A stretch of 64,000 nucleotides of DNA from Thermothelomyces thermophilus ATCC 42464. Taxonomy: Eukaryota; Ascomycota; Sordariomycetes; Sordariales; Chaetomiaceae. Positions 24,444-36,410 of this stretch are shown in pieces; position 1 is the first letter of the stretch, and each line of letters opens with the position of its first letter. The DNA lies in the NCBI RefSeq assembly GCF_000226095.1, contig NC_016475.1, positions 1,364,001-1,428,000 on the forward strand. The letters run 5' to 3'. The notes under the pieces are model-generated. The model saw nothing but the letters and a program-made list of their open reading frames with translations, was not told the origin of the DNA and did no database searches. Both the position numbers and the translations under genes were made by a program.

Positions 24444-24639
24444 ATTATTATAGTAGTAATAGTATTTAAATTGCTATTTTAAAAGAATTGCTTAAATACC
24501 TTTAATTCTTTTAAAACTACTAAATTAAGAAGGTAAATGCCTAGAATGATCGGTTAAGGAAGGTATAATATAGGATATAATACTAGAAATAATATTATAA
24601 CAAGTAGTTAAAGCGACTACTATACTTAACTAGGGGGTA

Positions 24640-24852
24640 TATTAGAAGCTAGGGAGCTTCTAAAGCTCTAGTTACAAGTAATATAAGCTACCTCATAAGC
24701 TTGTAGATATACAGATTATCTTTCTTTTATCTATTTATATCGCTCTTTCCCTCCTTTATAGATAGTTTAATAAGGCACTCTTTCTATTCCTTCCTTGCTA
24801 TTACTCTTAATGCCTCCTAAATACTTATTTAAGCTTATAACTATATTCAGTA
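24640..24852 (+). repeat. Copia 3' LTR
   Basis: Starts TATTAGAAGC after a GGGGGTA purine tract and ends TTCAGTA, followed by the target duplication TAAAC at 24853-24857. Equal in length to the 5' LTR. Confidence 0.88.
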
Positions 24853-24911
24853 TAAACACTTCTTATTAGCATTCCTTAGCATCTTTCTAACCAAAAGGTA
24901 GGTATTTCTTT

Positions 24912-25235
24912 TTAACTATTAATACCTCTATATATATTACTTATATATAGAAAAGAAATTAACAAGCGCTTCTCTTGTATCTTTGCGAATACCCTACCAA
25001 AATATACGAAACTACCATCGCTAGAAAGCTCTCGAAAAACGCTATCTAACGGTACCACTTTCAACTGTGTACGAGCCGTTACGGGTGTGTAACAGGCATC
25101 GCAGGTGTAGGAACCAGACCCGACCGTAATCTGACCACACCTCGTACGCCCGTCAAAATTTTCACCATATAGACTACCTAGCGCCCCTGAACGCGATGTC
25201 GATTTAAGGCCTAACGCCAAGCTACTAAGTAGGGA
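24912..25235 (-). pseudogene. Truncated gene in a non-mutated island between repeats
   Basis: Between the Copia target duplication and the LINE lies about 0.37 kb where CA and TG are normal. Its reverse strand is open for over 100 codons but has no ATG, so the 5' end is missing, apparently cut off by the LINE. The first readable residues ASLLSSLALGLKS resemble the end of a signal peptide. A segment with three cysteines follows (RCGQITVGSGSYTCDACY), then LKVVPLDSVFRELSSDGSF and VYFGRVFAKI; the last 20 residues are AT-rich and may lie beyond an exon. I do not recognise the family. A small secreted protein is a guess; a chance open frame is possible. Confidence 0.35.
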
Positions 25236-25289
25236 GGCCTATAGCTTCGAACTAATCAAAGGGGGGCCTATTATAGGCCTACCCTGCCC

Positions 25290-26630
25290 TAGATATTAAG
25301 GAGCTAAGGGGTCTTATTATATAACTAGTTAACCTTATACTAAGCCCTAAATAGGATAAGGTATAGGACCTTGCTAATAGGCTCTTATGGGGCCTTACGA
25401 CTACTATTATAGGCCTAGTTCCGAACATATAAGAACTTATAGCTAAGGAAGTTAAAAAGGGGCTTAAAGAAGCCCTTAAGGCTACCCCCTGCCCTACCTA
25501 GGCATAGGTAGCTATAGGCTTATAATAGGGGGTAATAGGCCCCTACGGAGGCCTACCATCGGCTAAGGCGGTGCCGTTACGGGCCTCGTAAGAGGTTACG
25601 ATACAGAATATAAGCCTATAGGAGGACCTTAAAGCCCGAACCCTGGCCGAGATAGTCTAAGTAATTAATAGGGCTTCTAGCCGCTAGGGAGCCGTTACGG
25701 CTAGGAAGCTCCTAAGTAGGGATATGATAGTAGTCTTTAAGGATAAGGCTACTAAGGATTAGTATTTAGTTAATAAGCAATAGGTGGCTATAGCCTTTAG
25801 AGAGGAGGCTAGGGAGGTTAGTAAGGCCTATATAGTCCTGGCTAAAGGAGTCTAGAAGGAGGAGCTATAGGGGGTTAGCAAACAAGACTTTAAAGGGGCT
25901 ATAGGCCTACACTTGATCGAAACGGTTAAGTTCCGGCTGCTAAAGAGCCTATAGAGAAAGTAGGCCATAGTACTCTTAGGCCTATAAGACCTTAAAGAGG
26001 CCTAGAAGGCTTATAACAAGGGCATAGTCTAGGATGCCTAGGTACTAGACTACAAGCCTTACTAGGATGCTCTAGAGCCGAGGTAATACTATAGGTATTA
26101 GAGCTTTAGCTATACCTAGTAGTACTACTAATAGCTAGCCTATTATAGCCGTTACGGTATAAAGGCCTATAGGGAAGGGGGGAAGGCTAGGGAGGCCTAG
26201 TGCCTTACCTACTCTAACTAACTCCTTTATAGGTATATAGCCTATAAAGGCCCTCATATAGCCTAATATAGGGGCTACCCGAAGAAAGTCAAGGCCTAGG
26301 AAAGGGCTAGAGAGGCCTACTAGTATAGATCCTAAACCTTCTAACCACTAGAGTAACTATACTAGAAGGTAGCCTTCGAGTTCAGTAACTAGCTAGAAGA
26401 TGACGACTACTATCAAACTAGGGCTAAACGCCCCTATAGGAGGCCTACCCTAGCCTAACAGGCGGCCAGGAGCGCCTTATTCGACACCCGACAGACCTAT
26501 ATCTCCTTTCTATAGCCTAGGACCCCCTCCTTTTCGTAACCGGCTAAAGGGGTAACGGTTATAGAGCTAACTACTATACCCTTAGCCTCTACTCTAGCTA
26601 CCTCGAATATAAATTAAGATCCTTTAGTTG
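25290..26630 (+). pseudogene. LINE ORF1 (Gag-like, zinc knuckle) relic
   Basis: Reads through TAG as a basic protein: ELIAKEVKKGLKEALKATP at about 25430, VTARKLLSRDMIVVFKDKAT, then a knuckle region near 26080-26310 (RYGIKAYREGG, CLTYSN, AYKGPHIAQYRGYPKK). The KGPH..RGYP motif matches the last knuckle of fungal LINE ORF1, with Cys apparently turned to Tyr (TGC to TAC). Limits approximate. Confidence 0.65.
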
Positions 26631-26639
26631 AATACCTAA

Positions 26640-29600
26640 GATAATAAACAGGCCCTTAAGGTTCTATTAGAGGAGGCTAAATATAACCTACTAGCTATCT
26701 AGGAACTGTAGATTAACCGGTTTATAAGGTTAATATACTACCCCTAGGCTTCGAAATACTACCTAGTTTACAAGCCTAGGGGCAAGGCGGCTATTCTAGT
26801 AGCTAAGCGCTTCCCGGTTAGCTAGTAGGACTATTCGGCAGAGGAGAACTAGTATAAGGTGACCTTTCCGGCCCTATAAGAGAGGGGGTTCGAGCTCTAG
26901 TTAGTCTATAATAGCAAGGGGGAGCAGGCCCTCTTACGGAACCTGCTAGCCCTACCTTAGCTAACCTACCCCCTAGTTCTTATAGGTAACTTTAACCTTT
27001 ACTACCTAGTCCAGGACCTATTTAATAGGCTTAGCCTAGGGGCTAGGGACCTTCTTAGCCTTATAGACTAATAGGACCTCGACCTATATATACCCTACGG
27101 CTAAGTTACTAGGGCCCCCTAGGGGGACTAACGTAGCTAGCCTTCTATGATAGACCTATTCTAGGCCTTAGCTAGGCTAGAAGCAACCTATAGGGATATC
27201 GTAGAACGTAGGAAATCTGACTACTACCTATAGGCCCTAAATGTCTCCCTCTAGAGGACTAATAGGCCTATACTAGCTAGTAAAGGGTAGGACTAGCAGA
27301 GCCTAGACGAGGAGGTCGCGCGGGCCAAGGTAGCCTACCTCCTACTCTAGCTTAGTAGGTAGGCGTCGGCCCTAGCTAGGCCTATCTTCTAGGGCCTAGA
27401 GGAGCTTCTATAGGCCTTCGACAGGCTTATAGAGGCCCTCGAGGAAATAGCTACGGTCTTAGCTTTAGTAAAGAAGGCTAGTACAGGTAGTAAACGAGCT
27501 CGATAGTAGACAAAGGAGGTTCGAGAGGCCTAGAAAAGGGCCAAGGAGGTAGAGAGGGCTTATAAGGGCACCTTAAACCCCTATATATAAGAGGCACTTC
27601 GGCAGGCCCTATAGGATCAGGCTAAGACTATTATAGCTATAAAGACTAAGAGCTAGAGAGCTATATTATAAGAGGTAATTAACCGGCCGGACCTACTATA
27701 GAGGCTAGAGTAGTAGGCAAGGCTATAAAGCTACCTACCGGTCGACCCTCTAAAGCTCCTAGCCTTCGAAGGAAGGCTTATAACCTACTAATAGAAGGCT
27801 AAGGCCCTGGCCGATAAGTTCTTTCCGAACCTAGAAGTAGACCTATTAGATATTGATAACCTAGAACTAAACGACCATTAGGAGCCAAAGTTCGAAATAG
27901 GCTAGGAGGTTACGGTAGGCAAAGTTAGAGTAGTACTAGCTAGAGCGGCCCTATAGAAGGCCCTAGGGGAGGACCTCCTCCTTATAGGCTTACTAAAGGC
28001 CTATAGGCGGCCGTTCTACCGGATACTAGCTAAACTAGCCTTAGAGAGCTTACGGCTTAGCTATTTCCTAGCCTAGTTTAAAAGGGCTAAGATAGTGGTC
28101 TTTTATAAGCCTAGCGAACCCCTATAAGCCTACTTTACCCTAGGTAGCTATAGGCCTATAGCGCTCCTACTAATAGTAGGTAAGGTACTAGAGGCTATAG
28201 TTACCTGGAAGGTAACGGCCGTTATAGAGGCCCATAGGCTTCTCCTAGCCGAGTGGATAGGTAACCGGGAATATAGGTCTATAGAACTAGCTATTCGGCT
28301 TGTTATAGCTTAGGTTTAGAAGGCTTAGAGGTATAAAGTAGCTACCTCCTTCCTATAGCTTAATATCTTAAAGGCTTTCGATATAGTTAACTATACCTAG
28401 CTACTAGCCACTTTACAGAGCTAGGGCTTCCCGAAGTGATTAGTAGTCTAGGTTAGGGAGTGGCTATAGGATAGGGTAGCTATCCTTTACTTTAATGGCT
28501 AGGAAATAGAGGATATAGTAGTAAGGGCTAAAGTTCTATAGGGGTTATCCCTCTCCCCTATACTATTTATTCTCTATATAGCCTCCCTCTACTAGGCCAT
28601 TCGCTAGGCTAGCCCTATAGTTAGTTTAATAGGCTTTACCGACGATACTAACCTCTTAGCCTTTAGGAGGGCCGAAGAGGCCTATAATGGTTAGCTATAG
28701 AGGGCCTAGAAGGCCTACCTTTAGTTAGTAAGGACCTAGGGTATAGCTTTTGCCCCGGAAAAATACGAGCTTATCCACTTTAACAGGGGCTAGAAATAAT
28801 AGTCGCGACTGCTAGAGCTCCTACGGCCTAGAGGGGGTACTACTACTATAGCCTCTTTAAAGTCGGCTAGATTCCTTAGGATCTGGCTAGACTAGAGGCT
28901 ATAGTAGGGCCCTTATTATATAAAGGTAGCTAAGAAGCTAAGAACCTAAGAGTTTGCCCTAACTAGGCTTGCTATAAAGACCTAGGGTCCTAGCCTCCTA
29001 CGGGCTTACGAGGTCTATACTAAGTATATCTATAGTGCCCTAGCTTATAGGGCCTCGAACTTCTATAAGCCTACTAAGCTAGGGGGTAAGCTAGAAGGCC
29101 CTGCTAAGGAACTATTAAAGGCCTAATATAGGGCCCTTTAGGTAGTTACCGGAGCCTATAAGGCTACCCCTATCTAGTGCCTTAAAACGGAAGCTCAGGT
29201 ACCGCCCCTTAACCTCTATCTTAATAGGAGGCTAGCCGACTTTAAAGCTAAACTTAACTAGCCACTCTTATAGACTAGGGTAGGCCTAGGGGCCTCCTAG
29301 GTCCCTATAAAGGCTCTTATCTAGCAGGCCTATAATAGGCTAAGCCAGAGGTTCTAAAAGAGAAGGGCTAGGGCAAAGGGCTAGAAGCCAAGGCCTATAG
29401 CCCTTAAAGTAATAAGGTCGATAGTCCAGTAATAGGTTTAGGAAGGCTATAGAGGGGGTTAACCCCCCCTATAGACCTTATAAAGAAGGCTATAGGCTAT
29501 AGAACTAGCTATAGTAGCTAGCTAGAGCTACCGTTAGAAGGCTAACCAAGCTAGTAAGAGGATATAGTATATATTAGATAAGGACCCCCCTTACCTAGTT

Positions 29601-29984
29601 TTTATAGGGGAAGGCCTATAAAGGTACTAGGGCCTAACAAAGGCCTAGAGCTCCCTATTAGTATAGGCCTATATAGGGGCTATTAGCCTCTATAACTTCC
29701 TATTTAAGGTTTAAGTCCTAGGGGTTAGTACCTTTTACTATACCTATAACTAGGGGAGGGAGACTGTCAAGCACCTAGTTATTTAGTGCCTAAACCTACT
29801 AAGAAGCCGAACATGGGAATCCTAGGAAATACGGTCGTAAAGGGACCTAGACCTCGTTTTACGGGGTATAGGGGCCTATAACTATTGTTTGGCAAGGAGG
29901 GTTCTATAGTAGCTAATGGACCTAGGGAGGCTCCCGGAATACCGCCTTATAAGGAGGTTAGACCGGGAAGGAAGGCTTCTTTAG
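26640..29984 (+). pseudogene. LINE ORF2 (endonuclease and reverse transcriptase) relic
   Basis: The endonuclease C-terminal half is readable at 26950-27200 (PLVLIGNFNLYYLVQDL, where GDFN is expected). Reverse transcriptase at about 28130-28680 has YRPIALLLIVGKVLEAIV, LNILKAFDIVNYTQLL, LSPILFILYIA and the active site GFTDDTNLLAF (usually GFADD). A C-terminal region about 29480-29830 precedes the end DREGRLL and TAG at about 29984. In-frame stops are essentially all TAG. Confidence 0.75.
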
Positions 29985-30164
29985 AGCTACTCTAGCTACT
30001 TCTCCTTTTCTTTATAGTATATTAATATTCTGGATCTGGCGTTAAAGGAGGGACAGAGGTTTTTATCTGGCCTATTAGGTATAGTTTCCTTTATATATAA
30101 CTAGAGAGGCTCTGGCATACTTATTAGTATGATGGTGTAGGACTAATAATAATAATAATAATAA

Positions 30165-32323
30165 TTACTTATATGTGTATCATTAAACTAGTAGTATAGT
30201 AAGAACCTACGAGTCTTGAAGTATATAGATATCTATGTATATACTTGTTGCATGTATATAGATGGTGGGTTAATATTGACTGTTGAACTAGATGTTAAAC
30301 TTCCCCTGATTTCTGGCTCGAGCCGTATTTGAAGGGGGTGTGCAGGCCTAACAAACTGCAAAAGAGGACTTGGCGTTTGGCGGTCACAGTGAGTCAGCGG
30401 CTTTGCATGGGGAACTTAAAGGTCGAGATGACCAAGCATCGTGGCATCACCTTTGGCACGGGCAGCGACACCCCAAGACCAGAATAGAAATGCCTTTCCT
30501 ATATAATCAATGTCGGACCATTTAAATCTCCAACACAAAATAAATGTGCCAGTCCCGGTTATGAGACGGGGTTTGCTTGCTGCCGCGACCGCCATTTATA
30601 GACTCGACTGGAGCTGAGCAATAACAAACCGCCTTTATGCGAGAAAGCTTCGTTGGGTTTGCTTGGCGTTCGAAATCGGGTCACGGCAGGGTTTCTTTCG
30701 GTTGTGTCGGCCGTCTGGCCGAGGTCAGTCAGGACCCTGCTGCGGGCAAATGATGTTTGTCTGCGCCTTTGGAGGCGTTCCAATTCGAACTCCAGCAGGT
30801 TACTGAACTTTCTGAATTTTGGCATGGGGATATACCATCATTTCACCAGCCAGGCTCGGTGTCAAACCCCGTCCGCTGATGCCGCTGGAGCTGCTGAGTT
30901 TGATGGTTTGTTGGCGCAAAACCTTCGAAGCGTGGTGAATGGACCCGTGGGGCGGCCGCTCTTCTTGCCCCTTCTTCATTGTCTTGGCGCGGGGGGGTCC
31001 TCCCTTCCTCGTCTCCATGCGGCGCTGTTCCCAGCCCTATTTCTCTAGAAGCAGAACATCCGTACTGTGTACGTCACTTCACTGAATACATATTGCATCA
31101 CACCCACACTTCAGAGTTATATTCGGTTTCGCATCTCATAAAGTAAAACCTCTAAGCCGCTGGCCAGATCAACAACCAATAGCCCCTTCTCGTGCCTCGA
31201 CATCTGAGGAAACCTACTAACGACGACGAGCAAGTTTTGCCGATGTCTCCCAGGGTAACGTGCTGTTCGTTTGGGCTGTTTCAGAGCGCCAGATTAAGCC
31301 TTAATTAACCATACGAAGTATTGAGCGCCATGTCGCGGGCGGTTTGTTTCATTACCACCTAAGCTCAACCGAGCGCGGACGGTTCGGAATGTAACACTCC
31401 CGCTCCCTTGCCAGGGACCTCTGACGTGGAAAGGTGCCTGGCGTTTCTCCGGGGTATTGAATGGCAAAGTGTGGGTGAGCAAGGCAGTGCAAGATGATGA
31501 GAATCTCCACGACCCCGTATTTCTTGGCAATTACCTATGTAACGGCACGAGTCAGACCAGAGCATCGATGATTGAGCTATTGAACTTTCGCGAGACAACC
31601 TTAAACAAAAGCCGGGAAGTCGGTCTCGATAAGCTCGCTTTAGTCAATTGCGGCTTCCCTATACCTTTATATCACAAGGTCGAGATTCTGCAATCCTCGT
31701 TTCGTTGTCGATAGCACACCAACTACCGACTGAGCCGCATCGCTTGGCCAGCCCCAGGAGGCCCTTCCCCAGACACGTCCAGGCCCGCCAAGCTCGCCAA
31801 GCTCTGTGGTGCGGCATTACGCATTTTGCTTGGCTGTCGCGGCTTCACGGACCCCTTTCTTGGCTTGAGGGATGAAGCCAGAAATTTTCCGAAGATAAGG
31901 GGGCCCAAGCGGCCTTGGCTTCCAAAATACCGTTAGCAAGGCGTCTTGGCGATGCGCCCATGACGGCAGGCGAGATGCTCAGAGTTCCTTTGCGGGTTAA
32001 GGGAAAGCACTGACGGCCAGGAGGCAGGCCCCTGAGCGACCTCCCCCAGACCGGGAACTCGGGGTCGCCACCGGGTTGGCCGTGTCTACCGAGTGTACAA
32101 AGGCGATCCTCTCCCACTCCATTTGGGCCGGAAATCAGATCATGAATCGTACGGTGTTCTTTCTCTTGTGGCGTTTGGTTATTATTCTCTTTCGCTTGAT
32201 CGAAGGTCTGGAACCTCTTTCGCTTCTGTATATGTTTTTCTATTAAGTAACTTATTGTTTCATCACGTTTCTGTTCTGGATATTCTGTCCATCAAATCAT
32301 CGTATTGTACCGCTCCTCTCAAC
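30165..32323. other. Intergenic, right flank of repeat block
   Basis: Normal CA/TG frequencies return within about 150 bp of the LINE tail. Frames at 30559-31048 and 31294-32117 overlap on both strands without recognisable domains. The end of the segment should hold the carbonic anhydrase promoter. No RNA gene or repeat recognised. Confidence 0.45.
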
Positions 32324-33443
32324 ATGGGTTTGACACTCGGAGCTCTCCTTCTGGCGGCATGGGCCACGCGAACGGCCTACGCATCCTGTGCCCACGGGAC
32401 ATTCCTCAGCCCTCGCGCCGAGGACGGGACAGTCGAGGTCGGCAAGTTCGGATATACCGGCACCATCGTACGGCGGCTCCTCCCCCGCTCCCGGTCGACC
32501 GAGGCCGTCAAACTGACACTGATACCAGGGACCACTCAACTGGGCAGCGCTCGACTCCCCGGCCAACGGAGCCTGCGCAACCGGCACCCGCCAGTCGCCG
32601 ATCGACATGGTCGACGGCGTCTTCGAGCTTCTCCAGGGATCCGATGTGGAGCTGACGGTCAACGACATGCCTGAAGGCGCCGAGTTTGAGAACCTGGGCA
32701 CCACCGTCGAGGTCATCACCCAGGGGGGCAGCTTGAAGGTCGGCGACAAGCAGTTCGAGCTGCAGCAGTTCCACTTCCATCTCCCCAGTGAGCACCTGGA
32801 CAATGGGACAAGCCAAGCGAGTACGTCTCCTCCTCCCCACCAAGACTCCCCGCACCCCCCGGGCCGGCACTTCCGGAGCAAGCAAGCAAGCAAGAAAGAC
32901 TGAACTTAACACCCCTTACTAGTGGAGATGCACATGGTCTTCCAGTCCGAGGCCCAAGAGATCGCCGTGATCGGCACGTACATCAATATCGCCGACACCA
33001 GCGCCGCGGCCCCTTCCAAGCGCTCCCGCGTCTTCGGCCGGCAAGAGGCCAAGCCGCCGGCCACCGGCGCCGTCGCCGCGACGACCCTGCTCGAGACCAT
33101 CTTCTCCGTCGTCGACAAGATCGCGGTCCCGGGGACCAAGACGACGACGCCGCCGCTGGTCATGTCCGAGGTCGTCGACGTCCTCAAGGCCAACGCGTTC
33201 CAAATCTACTCGGGCTCCCTGACCACGCCCCCGTGCAGCGAGGGCGTCAGCTGGCACGTGTCGACCGCCCGCCTCGGCATCACCCCGGCCACCTTCGTCA
33301 AGGCCCGCGACGTCATCGGCTTCAACGCCCGCTTCCCGCAGAACAAGCCCGGCGAGCCCAACCTGCTCATGGTCTCGGCCCTCGGGTCCGCCGCCGCGGC
33401 CGTCGCGGCTATCGCGGGAGCGGGAGCTGGAGCGGCGGCCTAA
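32324..33443 (+). CDS. Secreted alpha-class carbonic anhydrase
   Basis: Three exons: 32324-32467, 32529-32820 and 32923-33443 (957 nt, 318 residues). Intron 1 has a CTGAC branch sequence and CAG acceptor; intron 2 has GTACGT and TAG. They restore GTI/GPLNWAALD and SQA/MEMHMVF. The enzyme interconverts CO2 and bicarbonate at a zinc. Residues 1-20 (MGLTLGALLLAAWATRTAYA) form a signal peptide. Zinc ligands are the two His of QFHFHLPSEH and the His of EMHMVF. The signature SGSLTTPPCSEGVSWHV carries the conserved Thr, and its Cys can pair with that in ANGACATG, the usual alpha-CA disulfide. The Ala/Gly-rich hydrophobic C-terminus (ALGSAAAAVAAIAGAG) could signal a GPI anchor. No neighbour within 1.6 kb suggests an operating partner. 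Confidence 0.92.
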
Positions 33444-35114
33444 ACCCATTTGGAGTCGGTCCGTCTGTCCGTCCGTCCGTCCGTCGTAAGTGGACGGACG
33501 TGGCTTAGATGTTGGGCGCGTGTTTAGATATACCTCTCGTCATGCCATTAGCTAGTTCCATGGTGAGCTAACGGGAGAACCGGGTGCGTGCTTGACAAGC
33601 AATGCCTGACTGCTGTACGGCTTCCACGGGCAGTGGACTGCTTCATGGAAACAAGTATATACACAACGATGTTCCCGCCCCCCTTTCCGTCGGACTGCTC
33701 ATGCCTCCCAATATATAACAACCTGCCGTGTGTGATGTCGAGACGAGTCATGCATCCCTCCGCCTAGCCACTCCTTTACTACAGTGCGGAGGTTGCCTCG
33801 TCTGTTTAAGTCATTGGCATGACGTGGACTAAATCTTTCAGAAGTAGCAGGGGAGCTAGAATCATAAGATGAACTACGGCAAGCTCCCAATTCGAATACC
33901 AACTTACGGCCCGGTCATTTAATGGTTGCCTTGTGTCCACCTACTTTTGAGTACTGTACTTCCCGACTAACCCAGCCGGCCAAGAGCCCTTATATTATGA
34001 CTACTAGAGAGAATGTTGAGATCTGTGTCCGAATTCTCACCCCTCTCTGGTGGTTCATAGTATGTGAGTTGCTTGGCAATCTTATGATTGACCCAAATTC
34101 TAGATATTGGTCCTTGTCGGCAGGAAACATTCCTTAGGTAGTTTTAAAATTGTTCAAGGATAGGTAGTGGGTAGCTGCGAGAGGGCAGCGGTCCCGCTGG
34201 GCAACTAAGTATAGGTTAATAGACATGTACCTACCTTACCTAGCGTAGGTAAGGTGAGGTACTACTTATGTGGATTGGCATTGGACATCGGACAGAGAGA
34301 AAATCGGCAAGCAAGCGACGCAATGAGCGGTTTTCCGTTGCGCTCCGCAGTCGCCGAGATATGGCGATGGGCCTCCTGACGATTTACAAGCGCATTTCTC
34401 CGAGAGGTCTTGAACCAGCGAGGGGAAAAAAGGGATGTTCATGCCGTGTAACCCCCTTTCAGTCAGCTGCACCGTCTCCGAACTCTGGTTACCTGTACTT
34501 ACTCAGATATGACCGCATCGGCAGTTAGGAGACCCCACCAGACTTTTGTATAACCCGGGCCGGGCGATGAACCATTATATAGGTATGTACCTATGTACGT
34601 AGTATCGCGTGTGGAACATCTTCGTGTAATCCGTACATAGATGCAGGACATGACACCCTATGCAGGACGGAAACTTGCCCCTCTTCAGTATGTAGGTTGC
34701 AGGTAAGGTGGTAGGTATTAGTTGGCGCATGGTGTTGCGGGAGGGTGGGCAGCAAACGCCATCTAATTAGCAGTTGGACTTTCGTGCGTTGTATTGACCT
34801 CCAGAGTACCTTTCTAAGAAAAGAAAAATAGAAAAAAAAAAAGAAAGAAAGAAAGAAAGAATGCAACCTAGGGCGCCAATAATTCATATACGTTCGTGTA
34901 ACCATCCATTCCGTCTTCCTGTGTAACGCCGCTGTGCTCCCCATGTTCCTCGGCCGCGTTCGTTCGGATCGAACGGCGCCCACAAGTGACCTCTGAGACA
35001 ATCTACCCGGAATACCGCATGTGGATCCGCCACCCCGGAAAATCCATTATATTTAAACGCCTTGGTATCCCTCCCTTCCCTCCCTGTCCTCCCGGCGGTC
35101 CGAGTGCTTGCTAA
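33444..35114. other. Intergenic between convergent genes
   Basis: Between the 3' ends of the carbonic anhydrase and Myb genes. Contains a GTCC tetranucleotide run just after the stop (about 33460-33484), an inverted repeat at 34233-34255 and a GAAA/A-rich run near 34816-34860. No gene recognised. Confidence 0.5.
34233..34255. repeat. 10-bp inverted repeat, 3-nt loop
   Basis: Perfect arms ACCTTACCTA and TAGGTAAGGT around GCG. It could form a hairpin or be a dyad site; no gene is adjacent. Similar in core sequence to the palindrome at 61074-61095. Confidence 0.8.
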
Positions 35115-36410
35115 TTACCCAGCCCTCAACCGCAGCGTCAGCGTGACCTGGTCCTCTTCGACCGCCCGCCTTTTGATCTCTGACATGGCCGCATCCACGA
35201 GATGATACGCGACCGTCCTGAGGTTCCCCCGCTGGCAGGTAAGCGTCAAGTCGATGGCGTTGCCGTTGCCGTCGCCGTCGTTGTCGGTGAGGGTTGCCCG
35301 TGGTTGGTCCGGGAGACCGTCACCGAGGGGCGGGCCGATGGAGAAAGCGGTGCTGCTCCGCGAGCTAAAGGCGCTGTCCAGCAGCAGATCACCGCTGCCG
35401 TTGCTGCTGTGGAACCCGGCTGTCTGGTGGCCGGACAAGGAGGACGCATTCGCGCCGCTGAGAAACGACTGCCACGCGCTCTGGTCCCCCCCTCCTTGGA
35501 GATCTGCGGCCTCGGACGGGTTGCCCGGCGGGCATGCGTCGCTAATAACCAGGGTCCTGGAGTTCCCCGCATCCGTGGTCGCCACCATGAACTGGTTCGC
35601 CACGTCGTCGACCGGACTGGCATGGCTAGTCGGCGACCTCGTCCGGTCCCCCTCGGTGCTGCCGTTCAGCGACTGCGGTCCGGAGAGGCTGGTCGCGCTC
35701 GACTCGCCGTCCTCGAGCGGGAAGTTCGGGGGCGTGGGGAGCCCGGCCGCGGCGGCGGTTGTGAAGTCGAACGGGGCACCGAAAGTGGAGGACGGCAGCG
35801 GCGACGACGCCGCCGTGGCGGTGCCGCTGGCGTTGGCGCTGGCGTTGGCGCTCGCGCTCGCGCTGGAACCGGATAGCGGCTTCGCGCCGCCGCGTTTGCG
35901 CCTCATGCGGCGCATTAAGAGGGAATAGCGGTTCTTGAGGGCCAGCGGCGCCCGTCCTTCGAGGAAATTGTCGGCGATGGATTTCCAGTTGGTGCCGAAC
36001 GTGCCGACCAGGTGGAGAAGTAGCCGATCCTGCGGGTTTGACCGTGTTAGCGGGCGCCGTTGACGTCAATGCAACCAACCACCAAGCAGTTTCTCGGTTC
36101 CAAATTACGAAAAAGGAGGTTGTGGTGCCCGCGTAGCTGGGGAGAAGGGAGGGGGCCGCCGGCGTCAACCAACACTCACTTCGTGTGGAGACCACGGGCT
36201 ATGATCGAGCTCGGGGTTCAGGTTTTCGTTCCAGCGCTTGGCGCACTGGTCTCCATTGCGAGTCTCAACCTTGGCTGCCACCGCAACCCAGCTGTTGCCG
36301 TACTGCGCGACGGCTTCCCGCAAGCGTTTGTCCTCGTCGGGCGACCAAGTTCCTGTCTTGAGGGGTTTCGAAGACGAGCCCATTCCCGCTACCTGGTGGT
36401 GCCTTTTCAT
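35115..36410 (-). CDS. Two-repeat Myb-like transcription factor
   Basis: Two exons, 36410-36180 and 36029-35115 (1,146 nt, 381 residues). The intron (GTGAGT to CGCAG) sits inside the second repeat and splicing restores PWSPHE/DRLLLHLVGTFG. Repeat 1, about residues 19-69: TWSPDEDKRLREAVAQYG, NSWVAVAAKV, GDQCAKRWNE. Repeat 2, about 71-121: PWSPHEDRLLLHLV, TNWKSIADNFLEG, LALKNRYSLL. The evenly spaced Trp residues and the helix-turn-helix pattern are those of Myb/SANT DNA-binding repeats. The remaining 260 residues are low-complexity Ser/Ala/Gly-rich with acidic patches, typical of activation regions. It is nuclear by inference. It borders the polyketide cluster and is a candidate pathway regulator, but the 3.6 kb gap to the exporter gene leaves that open. 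Confidence 0.85.

Larger units (their letters stand above)
10174..24852 (+). mobile_element. Copia LTR retrotransposon, RIP-inactivated, split by Gypsy
   Basis: Two 213-bp LTRs (10174-10386 and 24640-24852) enclose the element. A perfect 5-bp target duplication TAAAC lies outside them (10169-10173 and 24853-24857). A polypurine stretch (AGGGGG) precedes the 3' LTR. Removing the nested Gypsy and its duplicated target leaves about 7.3 kb, long for a Copia element; the excess is largely a reverse-strand reading frame at 15888-16925. The pol order GAG-preintegrase, integrase, reverse transcriptase, RNase H identifies Copia/Ty1. CA and TG are scarce throughout and stops interrupt the frame every few dozen codons, so it is non-autonomous and dead. 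Confidence 0.9.
25236..30164 (+). mobile_element. Tad/I-like LINE, RIP-inactivated
   Basis: Non-LTR element with two reading frames in the same direction and a 3' tail of AAT repeats (30145-30164). The 5' boundary is set where composition changes after the island and is approximate; I found no clear target duplication. It keeps more GC than the LTR elements, yet CA and TG are nearly absent and its stops are almost all TAG, as expected if RIP hit CAG and TGG codons of a GC-rich element. The order zinc-knuckle ORF1, endonuclease, reverse transcriptase matches fungal Tad1-type LINEs. Confidence 0.82.

Noticed and set aside
10600-29984. Alternative genetic code with UAG read as Gln
   Set aside because: The retroelements read well with TAG as Gln, but flanking genes have no internal TAG, CA/TG depletion affects non-coding LTRs too, and TGC-to-TAC and GAC-to-AAC type changes also occur. 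RIP explains all of this.
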